Below are positions 7,999-15,873 of a DNA stretch of 35,840 nucleotides, one piece after another (the first letter of the stretch is position 1; each line of letters opens with the position of its first letter). A program made the translations under genes and the position numbers. This DNA comes from JAIVHA01 sp965367295. GTDB taxonomy: Bacteria > Pseudomonadota > Gammaproteobacteria > DSM-19610. The stretch covers positions 1-35,840 of the forward strand of contig CBDUHN010000036.1 in assembly GCA_965367295.1 (NCBI GenBank), given 5' to 3'. The notes under the pieces were generated by a model, which was not told the origin of the DNA, ran no database searches, and saw only the letters and a program-made list of their open reading frames with translations.

Positions 7999-8071
7999 AC
8001 CCCGCCGGCCACGTTCGTTATCGGGCTACGCAGGGGAAATGACGCCCAACAGATTTTTTACTTACCCATAT

Positions 8072-8818
8072 TCAGCTTCTTGCTCTCTCCACCCTGACCT
8101 CCTGGGCCAGCGCCAACACAAGCACTACCAGGAAAAACAGTGACGCACCAATCGTGCCTAAATCAACACCCCCGGATTCGATTGGTTTGGTCAGAAAATC
8201 CCCGAAGGTGGCACCAAAAGGCCTGGTTAATACAAATGCAATCCAGAAAAGCAGTATCCCGGATATGCGGGTGTAATAGTGCAGCAAAGCCGTAACGGCA
8301 ATTAAGCCACCGATTAACGCCGCACTGAATAGAAAACCGGCACCCAGGCCATCGGCCAGGAAATCACCTGCAGCGGTCCCCAATGTATTGGCGATCAAAA
8401 ACGCTAGCCAATAGAAGGTTTCGGCGGAAGGAGTGGTAATGTTTTCCACGGATAACGATCTTTCCTTCAGATACCAGAAGGCAAGCACCGCAACCAATAA
8501 AAACACCAGGACCAGGGAACCTGCCGCATAACCCAGCCCCAGGGTACGGTCGATATAATCGGAAACAGCGGTTCCCGCTATTGCAGTTGCGGTAAAGGTT
8601 AACCAATAGCTTATTGGCTCGTATCTCTTACAGCGCATCTTGATGACATAAAACAGCAGAAATATCGCCATAAATATCACGATGGTTGTTCCGTAACCCA
8701 GGTCAAAGGTCATCGAGAACATGTCTGCACCGGTTTCACCCAGCGTGGTTGATGCGATCTTGATAACCCAATACAGAAATATAATATGCGGAACTCGATT
8801 CTTGATTGCGACACTCAT
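8072..8818 (-). CDS. DUF347-repeat integral membrane protein (COG4705-like)
   Basis: From the ATG at 8818 the product has 248 residues; the open frame continues upstream to 8938 but that part is polar and unlike the family. It has about eight membrane helices built as four repeats, each carrying a small-residue/acidic signature: LGETGADM, AGTAVSDYIDRTLGLG, LGTAAGDFLADGLG and FGATFGDFLTKP. This T/S-x-x-D pattern is typical of the DUF347 repeat family, whose members are short bacterial inner-membrane proteins of unclear transport role. The gene is intact although both flanks are decayed regulatory or secreted-protein genes. Four conserved acidic residues inside helices suggest cation handling, which is inference. 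Confidence 0.75.
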   Translation of the reverse strand: MSVAIKNRVPHIIFLYWVIKIASTTLGETGADMFSMTFDLGYGTTIVIFMAIFLLFYVIKMRCKRYEPISYWLTFTATAIAGTAVSDYIDRTLGLGYAAGSLVLVFLLVAVLAFWYLKERSLSVENITTPSAETFYWLAFLIANTLGTAAGDFLADGLGAGFLFSAALIGGLIAVTALLHYYTRISGILLFWIAFVLTRPFGATFGDFLTKPIESGGVDLGTIGASLFFLVVLVLALAQEVRVERARS

Positions 8819-8962
8819 ATTGTTCTTTTCCCATTGACTGGCAAATAAACCGAACGTACCGAGCCGATGTTCACGCAAAACAGAAATCGGCATTTGGGTC
8901 AGCCGCTCCATTGTGCATCCATGACGATACGGCATCATTGGCAGATCAGTTAACAGCCCAGG

Positions 8963-9466
8963 TTAGCCACACGCTTCGCGCTCACTTTTGCTCACCTGGT
9001 AGAAACGGTCGAATACGAAGGGCGGTTCTTCCGGCGGGATCCCACAGCCCGTGTCGGCCACCTGCACCCGCACCTGGCCGGCATCATCGGTGAGATTTAC
9101 TTCCACCTGCCTACCGACCGGTGTGTGGCGTACGGCGTTGTAGAGAAGGTTTTCCTGCACCCGCTCGATAAGGCCGATGTCGGCGTGCACGAACGGCAGG
9201 TCCGGTGGAATGTTAGCCAGCAGGGTTTCCAGGTAGCCCTGCAGGGAGGCGATCTGCGTGCGCGCAGCCGCCGGCACAGCTCCAGTCCGTCCAGGCTCGC
9301 AACATCAGGTCCAGGATCAGCAGATCGAAGGGGGCGGCCTGCAACTGCTGCAGGGCGAGTTGGCCATCACCGCAGGATTCCACGGCATAGCCCTCATCCC
9401 GCAGGTGCAGCGGAGCAGTTCAGCCAGGTTCCGATTGTCTTCTACTACCAGCATGCGGCGCGCCAC
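8963..9466 (-). pseudogene. Decayed fusion of a response regulator and a sensor histidine kinase
   Basis: From a GTG at 9466 (GGAG upstream) the frame gives ARRMLVVEDNRNLAELL, the start of a receiver domain. Single-base losses near 9415 and near 9325 are needed to continue through DEGYAVESCGDGQLAL, DLLILDLML and LDGLELCRRLRA. The sequence then runs directly into kinase sequence: TQIASLQGYLETLL joined to IPPDLPFVHADIGLIER, NLLYNAVRHTP, ADTGCGIPPEE and FDRFYQVSKS. The regulator's output domain, the kinase sensor part and more than 100 residues between the dimerisation helix and the ATPase domain are missing, as is the end of the ATPase domain. At least two frameshifts and two deletions make this a pseudogene. 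Confidence 0.8.
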
Positions 9467-9580
9467 AGCGATGCTCCGAAGTCACGTCTGCTCCCTTGAC
9501 AGCAAAGCACGAGAAAATTACCAAATTATCCCGATTAGACGGGAAATCCGTGGATTACCTGGCCCGGGAGAATAGGCGGG

Positions 9581-10174
9581 TCAGAGCCGGGTGGCATTCA
9601 TGAATTCCAGTTCGGCGCCAAAACGCCTGTGCCGAATGCGGGAAATGCCGGCATTGGCAATCCGCATCCGATACAGGCCCAGCGGCTGTGAATACAGCGT
9701 ATGCGCAAGTATGGCGCGCATCACTCCGGCATGAGACACCAGCAGACAATGCCGGCCGCGAAACTGCTCCAGCATGTCTTCATAACCGGACACCACGCGC
9801 CGAATAAATCCATCAAGATCTTCGGCACCCACAGGACGGGCATGTACCGGATCGCGATAGAAGGCCTCATATTCATCCGGAGATTCCTGCTGCAGCTGCT
9901 CGCGGGTACGCCCCTCCCAGCTGCCGAAACCGATTTCGCGAAAGCGCGCATCCACCTCCAGGACCCGGCCATGGCGATCGGCCAGTGCCTCGGCAAACGC
10001 CAGGCAACGCTGCATGGGCGAGCTTATGATCACGTCCCAGGGGGCATAATCACCCACCGCATTCCACATCTGTGCCCAGCCCTTTTCGCTAAGGGGGTCA
10101 TCGATCGTGTGACCGCGGTAGGCACTGCCACCCGCGGGCTCACCATGACGTATCAGATCGATAATGGTTTCCAT
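9581..10174 (-). CDS. Histidine phosphatase family protein (phosphoglycerate mutase-like)
   Basis: A 197-residue protein from the ATG at 10174; an in-frame ATG at 10189 is an alternative, and neither has a clear ribosome binding site. The catalytic IIDLIRHGEP at the N-terminus is the RHG motif whose histidine is phosphorylated. SSPMQRCLAFAEALA gives the second arginine, FGSWEGRT the conserved central segment, and LLVSHAGVMRAIL the second catalytic histidine. This layout fits CobC/alpha-ribazole phosphatase-like members, but no cobalamin genes are nearby, so the substrate is open. It is the last gene of the minus-strand run that begins with cbbL. Confidence 0.85.
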   Translation of the reverse strand: METIIDLIRHGEPAGGSAYRGHTIDDPLSEKGWAQMWNAVGDYAPWDVIISSPMQRCLAFAEALADRHGRVLEVDARFREIGFGSWEGRTREQLQQESPDEYEAFYRDPVHARPVGAEDLDGFIRRVVSGYEDMLEQFRGRHCLLVSHAGVMRAILAHTLYSQPLGLYRMRIANAGISRIRHRRFGAELEFMNATRL

Positions 10175-10220
10175 AGAAGATATATTCATCGGCTAATCAA
10201 ACCAGTCCAACCCCATTGGA

Positions 10221-10604
10221 CTAAAGTAACGGCAACTCATCGAGATGGTCGGGTTCAAGTCGCTGGGCCAGTTCATCGGCGATGGATTCCAGCACCTGCC
10301 CCTCAATGACCTCGGCATGGCAATGATAGGCATATAACTTACAGCCAATGGGTGTATGCAGGGCTTCGCGATGCTCCGTCTGAAATTCCACCCAGGCCAT
10401 CACCGGCATGTCATTCAGGGTATCGTCCACTACAATCCAGGTCTCATGATCCAGCACCATATTCAGGTGCCGCAGCCATGGGAGGGGAAAGCGGATTGGA
10501 CTACCCAGACGCAACAGTGCGACCTTGACCCGGTTGAAGAGAGCCGCATCCAGCTGGTAATCGGCAGTACTGTAACGCGGTAGATCCATCAGATCGGAAA
10601 TCAT
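10221..10604 (-). CDS. Conserved-looking soluble protein of unknown function
   Basis: A 127-residue protein with a strong GGGAGG ribosome binding site six bases before the ATG. It has no signal peptide or membrane helix. Notable segments are PIRFPLPWLRHLNMVLD, WIVVDDTLNDMPVMAWVEF, and an acidic/aromatic middle with YAYHCHAEV before a helical C-terminus ending in DELPLL. I do not recognise a family. It lies between a methyltransferase gene and the histidine phosphatase in the same orientation, with 110-base and 46-base gaps, so it could be part of a longer transcript. Confidence 0.7.
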   Translation of the reverse strand: MISDLMDLPRYSTADYQLDAALFNRVKVALLRLGSPIRFPLPWLRHLNMVLDHETWIVVDDTLNDMPVMAWVEFQTEHREALHTPIGCKLYAYHCHAEVIEGQVLESIADELAQRLEPDHLDELPLL

Positions 10605-10714
10605 AAATCCCTCCCTCGACTGACCTTCTACACCACGGCCTACCCGGATTCCTTATATTCGACAACTTCTGCTGAAAATCGTTGCAGGCAGAATCAACCA
10701 GCACAGCGACCGCA

Positions 10715-11302
10715 TCAGGTGTTTTTCACCGCACAGGCCACAGTATAGGTTTTACCCTGTTTCACCTTGTCATAGTTGCCAAACACATCTTTCAGGGAGC
10801 GCTCGAACAGGCGGCGAAGGCCAGTGATGGTGACCACATAGATACGACCACCCGGACGCAGATGCGCATGCGCATCATGCAGCATGATTGCCAGCATCTC
10901 CTTGCCCACCTTGGCGGGGACATTGGAAGCGATAAGATCGAATGAACGCTCGCCGACATGGGCAAAGGCATTACTGAGCATGGCCTCCGCATTGTGGATA
11001 CCATTGAGTTTGGCATTGCGGTTGGCATATTCCACGGCGATAAAATCCTTATCCACCATCAGGGTCCTGCCTTCGGGAGCCAGCCGCGCCATCGCAAGCC
11101 CAATGGGGCCATAGCCACACCCGAGATCAAGACAATCATCGCCGGGACGTACCTCGATGTGCCGCAACAACAGCTGTGTGCCATCGTCGATTTCCCTGGG
11201 CGAAAACAGCCCCCAGGTGGTATGGAAGTTCAACACATGGCCGCACAGGGTCTCGGTGAACACATTATCCTGGCGGATGCGTTGCAGGTATTCGTTGCTC
11301 AT
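10715..11302 (-). CDS. Class I SAM-dependent methyltransferase (MTS/RsmC-like)
   Basis: A 195-residue protein from the ATG at 11302, which has AGG eight bases upstream; the longer frame upstream is low-quality sequence. The SAM-binding motif I is CLDLGCGYGPIGLAMA and motif II ends with LMVDKDFIAVEYA. Motif IV, usually NPP in RNA/DNA base N-methyltransferases, reads ASNVPAKVGK, so the second catalytic-loop residue is changed. A C-terminal GGRIYVVTITG strand follows. The protein has one domain, unlike two-domain RsmC, and its substrate is not known. The gene is 20 bases downstream of the PsiE-like gene, which suggests co-transcription. Confidence 0.8.
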   Translation of the reverse strand: MSNEYLQRIRQDNVFTETLCGHVLNFHTTWGLFSPREIDDGTQLLLRHIEVRPGDDCLDLGCGYGPIGLAMARLAPEGRTLMVDKDFIAVEYANRNAKLNGIHNAEAMLSNAFAHVGERSFDLIASNVPAKVGKEMLAIMLHDAHAHLRPGGRIYVVTITGLRRLFERSLKDVFGNYDKVKQGKTYTVACAVKNT

Positions 11303-11321
11303 GAAAAAACCTGAAATGGGA

Positions 11322-11741
11322 TCAGCGCGAACGCTCGTCGCTACGATCCCGGTAAGGGAATCGTACATGACCATAGCGGATGACAAGCACCGACAGGGCC
11401 AGCAACAGCACGCCGCCCGCCACCGCCAACATGCGCCATTCATCCATCTCCTTCATGTCGAGAATGAGATAGCGAGCCAGAGCCACCATGCCGATATACA
11501 AGGGCATACGTACCGGCAACTGCCCGGAGTCGAGATACAGCCCTACCATGGTGAGAACTTCGAGGTAGATGAATAACAGCAGAAGATCCGCCAACGTCAC
11601 CTTACCCAGGCCAAGCATGGTCTGTATTTCCTGGTAACCCAGGATCACTGTGGCGATGGCGATTATCAGTAGCCCGATATATTCCACGAACAGCAATACA
11701 TGCTTGCTATACCGGGACAGGTTCCGCTCAGGCATCGCCAT
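11322..11741 (-). CDS. PsiE-family inner-membrane protein
   Basis: A 139-residue protein from the ATG at 11741; a TTG at 11756 overlaps the cbbO stop and an ATG at 11735 is also possible. Four membrane helices are visible (about residues 18-40, 50-70, 82-98 and 108-128), with the family-like segments LFVEYIGLLIIAIATVIL, LLLLFIYLEVLTMVGLYL and ALARYLILDMKEMD. PsiE proteins are phosphate-starvation-inducible membrane proteins of unknown function in E. coli. The start lies only 11 bases from the cbbO stop, so the gene belongs to the cbb transcript. A membrane partner of the activase operon is an unusual position and is discussed in the findings. Confidence 0.8.
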   Translation of the reverse strand: MAMPERNLSRYSKHVLLFVEYIGLLIIAIATVILGYQEIQTMLGLGKVTLADLLLLFIYLEVLTMVGLYLDSGQLPVRMPLYIGMVALARYLILDMKEMDEWRMLAVAGGVLLLALSVLVIRYGHVRFPYRDRSDERSR

Positions 11742-11752
11742 ATCTTTCCCGA

Positions 11753-14083
11753 TCAACTGGTGAGTGTGGCAAATAGCACCGGCAGTTTCTCCGGAAGTTT
11801 CTGCACATTATCCACAATAGTGTAGTTATTCATGCCAAAAATGCGCTTCACATAACTATCCGCATGCGGGTCCAGGGTAAGGCAATAGCTCATGATACCA
11901 TTGCTATACAGCTCTTCCACTGCCTTTTTGGTGTCGTGCCGCAGGTGCTGCGGATCGCGCTCATCAATATCCGCCGGTTCGCCATCGGTAACAATCAACA
12001 ACAGCTTTTTACGCTGCGCCTGCTTCAGGAGATGCCGCCCGGCATGGCGCATGGCAGCCCCCATACGGGTGGACAGGCCGCCCTTCATGCCGGCAAGGCG
12101 GGATTTCGCTTCATCATCGAAGTGCTGATTGAAATCCTTGAACCGATAGTACTGCACATCGTGACGGCCGTCGGAGGAAAATCCATGGATGGCGAACGGG
12201 TCACCGATGCCATTGATCGCAGTTGCCACCAGCGAAGATGCTTCCCGGGTCAACTGCAGAACAGTCTTGTCAGACCCAGGGACAGTTTCATTGGTGGACT
12301 CGGACAGATCCATCAATACCACAACGGCAAGATCACGATTCTTGAGTACGTTGCGCATGGTGATACGCGGATTGGGTTGTTCGCCCATACGAATCGCCAC
12401 CATGGCATCAATTGCGGCATTGATATCGATCTCATCACCATCTTCCATATTGCGCACCCGCTGGACACCTTCCGGTGTCAGCAGATCAATTATCTGTTTG
12501 ATACGGTGCGCAACGGGTTTGTACTCGGTAATGATATCATCAATCATTTCCGGGTCGCCTTTAGGCTGACGGCGCTCATAGACCGTCACCCAATCAGGTC
12601 GATGCAGCTGAATCTGATAATCCCATTCCTGATAATGAAAGGGCTCCGAAACCGCTTCCTTGCCCCACATCTCATTGAAGCTGATACCCAGGTCTTCATA
12701 GGGCATGAATTCGGTTTCGCAGGTCCAGATCTCCTGCGCATCATCACCGGCCAGCTCACAATCCACTTCATTGGCCATTTCGATCGCGCTAACCTTGCGC
12801 CGCACCTGGCGCTGACTGGCCGCGAGGTATTCGGCATCCTTATCCCAGTCGAACTCCTCGAACTCCCAGACGTAACGGTTATCATCACGATAGGGGATAC
12901 GGATACGATCCAGGATACGCAAACTGGGAACTTCGCGTCGATCCGAGAAAAGATTGAACAACTCCAGCCCCAGATGCCAGGAGAACTGATTGTTATCCTG
13001 ATTTTCCTCGATCCCATCATGGAACCGGCTGGCGATGGCATTCAACTCTGCATCATCTGATTGTTCACCGGAATCAAGCAGCTGCAGCGCAAAACGCTCC
13101 AGTATCGGAATGGTGCCGTGCTCAGTTGCTTCCTGGTAATCGAGCACAAGCAGGGAACGCCATAGTTTTTTCAGGCCCGGAAAATCCTTGATCGCCTTGT
13201 ATTCAACCCGCGCATCCTCGATCAGGGCAATGAAAAACATCTGCGCCGGACTCAATTGCTCAGCCGATATCGGCGATTTTGTATAGCAGATGTGCGCGGC
13301 CATGTGCGCCGCCTGCGCGCGATAAAGCTCCAGCCCCGATATATCACCCAGACCATCAACCGCATCGGGCATATGCACAATGTTCTTTTCGATGTAGGGC
13401 TTGAAATCTGTATAGTCCGCCCCCGTCGGCCGCAGAAAGAAATCCCGCCCCCAGAGTGCGCGCAGGTAAAAATTGAGTTTGCGCTGAGTATCGATAAACA
13501 GGGTACCGCGTCGCTCTTTTTGCAATACCGCCCGACTATCCAACGACTCAAGATTGAAGTAATCGGTAAGATTTTTGAAATCACGCCGGTACGCCTGCGC
13601 ACCGAAGTTAGCCCAGCGTCGCAGGCCGCTCAAGGTCAGCTTGGAAAGCAACTCATCGATGTGGCTCAACATGGGGCGCAGGCCGCGTGCAGCCGTTGCC
13701 GAAAGCTGATGAATAAGCGTCAGGTAGCCACGCAGCAGTTCCGCATCGCCCAGGCGACGGGATGCAGTGGGCAGACTATTAAACAATAACGCGATAACCT
13801 CACCGGAGGTCATGGAGGACAGCTTCAGCGCGGCAGCAACACAGTCTGCAATAACGTCTTCGCCGCATTCCTTGGCGACCAGCGGCATTTGCTGCAGGTA
13901 GGAAATGACCAGGTCATTACCCCGCCCCAGATTGATGAGGCTTCTGGCCCCTTCCAGATAAACCTGCAAACCCACCGGCGACATGACATGCGTTGCTTCG
14001 GAAAACGTGCTTTCCAGCACGTCATGCACCTCATGCGCAGCGTCCTGCAGGATCTCTTCGTAGTCTTCCAGCTTGATGGCCAT
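11753..14083 (-). CDS. cbbO: RuBisCO activation protein CbbO, VWA-domain adaptor
   Basis: A 776-residue protein, the usual size of CbbO. It works with the AAA+ ring CbbQ as a RuBisCO activase that removes inhibitory sugar phosphates from form I enzyme; CbbO is the substrate adaptor. The N-terminal two thirds are helical and charged. The C-terminal part from about residue 585 is a von Willebrand factor A domain with the MIDAS motif DLSES at about 591-595, the conserved threonine in GGLSTRMG, and IVTDGEP. The weak ribosome binding site and the 98-base gap after cbbQ are notable. The same fold occurs in NorD, but linkage to cbbLS and cbbQ settles the assignment here. Confidence 0.93.
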   Translation of the reverse strand: MAIKLEDYEEILQDAAHEVHDVLESTFSEATHVMSPVGLQVYLEGARSLINLGRGNDLVISYLQQMPLVAKECGEDVIADCVAAALKLSSMTSGEVIALLFNSLPTASRRLGDAELLRGYLTLIHQLSATAARGLRPMLSHIDELLSKLTLSGLRRWANFGAQAYRRDFKNLTDYFNLESLDSRAVLQKERRGTLFIDTQRKLNFYLRALWGRDFFLRPTGADYTDFKPYIEKNIVHMPDAVDGLGDISGLELYRAQAAHMAAHICYTKSPISAEQLSPAQMFFIALIEDARVEYKAIKDFPGLKKLWRSLLVLDYQEATEHGTIPILERFALQLLDSGEQSDDAELNAIASRFHDGIEENQDNNQFSWHLGLELFNLFSDRREVPSLRILDRIRIPYRDDNRYVWEFEEFDWDKDAEYLAASQRQVRRKVSAIEMANEVDCELAGDDAQEIWTCETEFMPYEDLGISFNEMWGKEAVSEPFHYQEWDYQIQLHRPDWVTVYERRQPKGDPEMIDDIITEYKPVAHRIKQIIDLLTPEGVQRVRNMEDGDEIDINAAIDAMVAIRMGEQPNPRITMRNVLKNRDLAVVVLMDLSESTNETVPGSDKTVLQLTREASSLVATAINGIGDPFAIHGFSSDGRHDVQYYRFKDFNQHFDDEAKSRLAGMKGGLSTRMGAAMRHAGRHLLKQAQRKKLLLIVTDGEPADIDERDPQHLRHDTKKAVEELYSNGIMSYCLTLDPHADSYVKRIFGMNNYTIVDNVQKLPEKLPVLFATLTS

Positions 14084-14181
14084 ATAAAATCTCTACTGCA
14101 TTAATGCAGAACACAGCAGGAAGGCGACACTACGGAGCGCAAAATTCCTGCGCATTTCCTGCGTATCTGCACTGAGCCTCA

Positions 14182-14991
14182 TTACCCAAAGAACGTCTGT
14201 ACTGCGGCATTCAGGGTATCACGCATATCCGGATCGTCGGTCAACGGCGTCACCATGGTCATACTGCAAGCGGCACTGGGCTCTACACCCTTCGCAATCA
14301 ACTGACCGGAGTACACCAGCAAACGAGTGGATATACCTTCATCAAGTCCGTGGCCCTTCAGGTTACGGGCACGGTGCGCGATCTGCACCAGCTTGGCCGC
14401 GGTCTCCTTATCCACACCCGACTCCCTGGAAACGATGTCGGTTTCTGTTTTCTCTTCCGGGTAATCAAAATCCAGGCCACCGAAACGCTGCTTGGTGGAT
14501 TGTTTCAGATCCTTCATCAGACTCTGATAGCCTGGGTTATACGAGATCACCAGCTGGAAATCCTCGTGCGCCTCAATCAGCTCACCCTTTTTATCCAGGG
14601 GCAAAGTGCGACGGTGGTCGGTCAACGGGTGAATCACAACCGTTGTATCCTGGCGCGCCTCCACCACTTCATCGAGATAGCAGATGGCGCCAAGACGGGC
14701 AGCCGTGGTGAGCGGGCCATCCTGCCACTTGGTGCCTTCCTTATCGAGCAGGAAACGCCCCACCAGGTCGGATGCCGTCATATCCTCGTTACAGGCGACC
14801 GTAATCAGTGGACGGCCCAGTTTCCAGGCCATGTACTCGACAAAACGTGACTTACCACAACCCGTCGGCCCTTTGAGCATCATCGGCATACGTGCGCTGT
14901 AAGCAGCCTCGTAGAGCTCAATCTCGTTTGCGACCGGCTTGTAGAAAGGTTCCTGTTTAACTTTGTATTGCTCAATATCCACAGCTGACAT
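14182..14991 (-). CDS. cbbQ: RuBisCO activase AAA+ ATPase CbbQ
   Basis: A 269-residue MoxR-type AAA+ protein. Walker A is GPTGCGKS at residues 41-48, Walker B is CYLDE at 104-108, and sensor and arginine-finger regions follow (VISYNPGYQS; DFDYPEEKTE; STRLLVYSG near the C-terminus). It forms a hexamer that, with CbbO, uses ATP hydrolysis to remodel inhibited RuBisCO. The related NorQ is nearly identical in fold, but placement after cbbLS supports CbbQ. The start at 14991 has only a weak GTGAG upstream. Forty-six bases separate it from the preceding small gene. Confidence 0.94.
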   Translation of the reverse strand: MSAVDIEQYKVKQEPFYKPVANEIELYEAAYSARMPMMLKGPTGCGKSRFVEYMAWKLGRPLITVACNEDMTASDLVGRFLLDKEGTKWQDGPLTTAARLGAICYLDEVVEARQDTTVVIHPLTDHRRTLPLDKKGELIEAHEDFQLVISYNPGYQSLMKDLKQSTKQRFGGLDFDYPEEKTETDIVSRESGVDKETAAKLVQIAHRARNLKGHGLDEGISTRLLVYSGQLIAKGVEPSAACSMTMVTPLTDDPDMRDTLNAAVQTFFG

Positions 14992-15037
14992 ATCTCACCC
15001 CATTGACCCAATATGCATCGGTCCGATTACAGAAACA

Positions 15038-15352
15038 TCACTTCGCTTCATCGTCCGTTTCAACTTCACCATTCCACCCGGCTGCCTTGGCACGGGCTAT
15101 GGCTTCATCATGTATCCTTTGATGACGCTCGCGCAGATCAGCGGGCAAATAACTGACCATACAGCCATATTTGTCCCACTCTTTATTGACCTTTTGCAGC
15201 AAGGCATCCACCCCGGCCAGATTCCATCCGGCACAGGTTTCCGTCTCGGGAATGATCCCAAACACCCAGGCATCGCGAATGATCTTGCCAATGGTAGTCA
15301 TGCCTCCATTAACATCCTTATCGACGCCAACGTATGTTTTTGGTTTATCCAT
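15038..15352 (-). CDS. Small protein encoded between cbbS and cbbQ, function unknown
   Basis: A 104-residue soluble protein with no signal peptide. The N-terminal half (TYVGVDKDVNGGMTTIGKII, then FGIIPETETCAGW) is glycine-rich with a single Cys near residue 41. The second half is helical and charged (LLQKVNKEWDKYGCMVS, LPADLRERHQRIHDEAIARA) and ends in an acidic tail (EVETDDEAK). A helical segment around LPADLRERHQ resembles short DNA- or protein-binding helices, but I do not recognise a domain. It follows the terminator that separates it from cbbLS and precedes cbbQO, so a role in RuBisCO assembly or activation is the natural guess. It could instead be an unrelated insertion. Confidence 0.75.
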   Translation of the reverse strand: MDKPKTYVGVDKDVNGGMTTIGKIIRDAWVFGIIPETETCAGWNLAGVDALLQKVNKEWDKYGCMVSYLPADLRERHQRIHDEAIARAKAAGWNGEVETDDEAK

Positions 15353-15366
15353 ATCTCATCTTCACC

Positions 15367-15410
15367 CAAAAAAAAGCCCCTGTCCGTATATGCTCGGGCA
15401 GGGGCTTTTT
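15367..15410 (-). terminator. Hairpin terminator/attenuator between cbbS and the activase genes
   Basis: A perfect 12-bp stem (15371-15382 with 15399-15410, 16-base loop) lies 22 bases past the cbbS stop. On the minus strand the stem ends in a run of eight T bases. It should end most transcripts after cbbLS and let a fraction continue into orf104-cbbQ-cbbO, matching the high need for RuBisCO and the low need for its activase. Confidence 0.85.
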
Positions 15411-15432
15411 GTGGCGTTGCTACCCTACCGTC

Positions 15433-15789
15433 TTAGACCGTCTTACCGCGGTAGATAACCATAGATGCACCTGCAGACTGGGCATAGTTGTCAAAGCCAA
15501 GCAACCGCACATGGTTCTTCGGATGGGCCTTGTGGCAGTTTTCCAGCTCAGCCAGGATCACATCGACGTCGGTTTCACCGAACATCGGCAGCTTCCACAT
15601 ATACCAGTAATTGCTGATCGCATTTTCCGGCTCGGTGTGCTCGATACCCGGGTTCCAGCCCTTGCTGACGATGTATTCGATCTGCTTACGGGTCTGGTCC
15701 GCCGTCATCGCCGGCAGGTAGGAAAAGGTCTCAAACTTGCGGCTTTCAGCATTGGCCAAGCTGGATTTGTAGTCTTGTACTTCACTCAT
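15433..15789 (-). CDS. cbbS: RuBisCO small subunit, form I
   Basis: A 118-residue protein from the ATG at 15789, which has GGAG eight bases upstream; a GTG at 15798 is in frame but unlikely. It forms the caps of the L8S8 holoenzyme. Family landmarks are FETFSYLPAMTADQTRKQI, the ISKGW-like VSKGWNPGIEH, NYWYMWKLPMFGE, and the C-terminal VRLLGFDNYAQSAGASMVI. The length and sequence match the form IA small subunits of autotrophic Proteobacteria. It follows cbbL by 84 bases, with a short hairpin in between that may affect processing or relative expression of the two subunits. Confidence 0.97.
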   Translation of the reverse strand: MSEVQDYKSSLANAESRKFETFSYLPAMTADQTRKQIEYIVSKGWNPGIEHTEPENAISNYWYMWKLPMFGETDVDVILAELENCHKAHPKNHVRLLGFDNYAQSAGASMVIYRGKTV

Positions 15790-15830
15790 GGGTTTCACTC
15801 CAAAGTTAGTTTCAAATTCGGTTAAGCGGC

Positions 15831-15851
15831 GAGACAGCGTATCGCTGTCTC
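15831..15851 (-). promoter_or_regulatory. Hairpin between cbbL and cbbS
   Basis: GAGACAGCG at 15831-15839 pairs with CGCTGTCTC at 15843-15851 across a three-base loop. It lacks a T-run, so it is not a terminator. In bicistronic subunit genes such hairpins can stabilise the upstream message or mark a processing site; that role is inferred. Confidence 0.55.
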
Positions 15852-15873
15852 ACCGGATGGCTATGCCGCAAGC

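Noticed and set aside
11864..13060. 398-residue open frame on the plus strand
   Set aside because: It is antisense to cbbO, including its VWA domain, and shows no family features.
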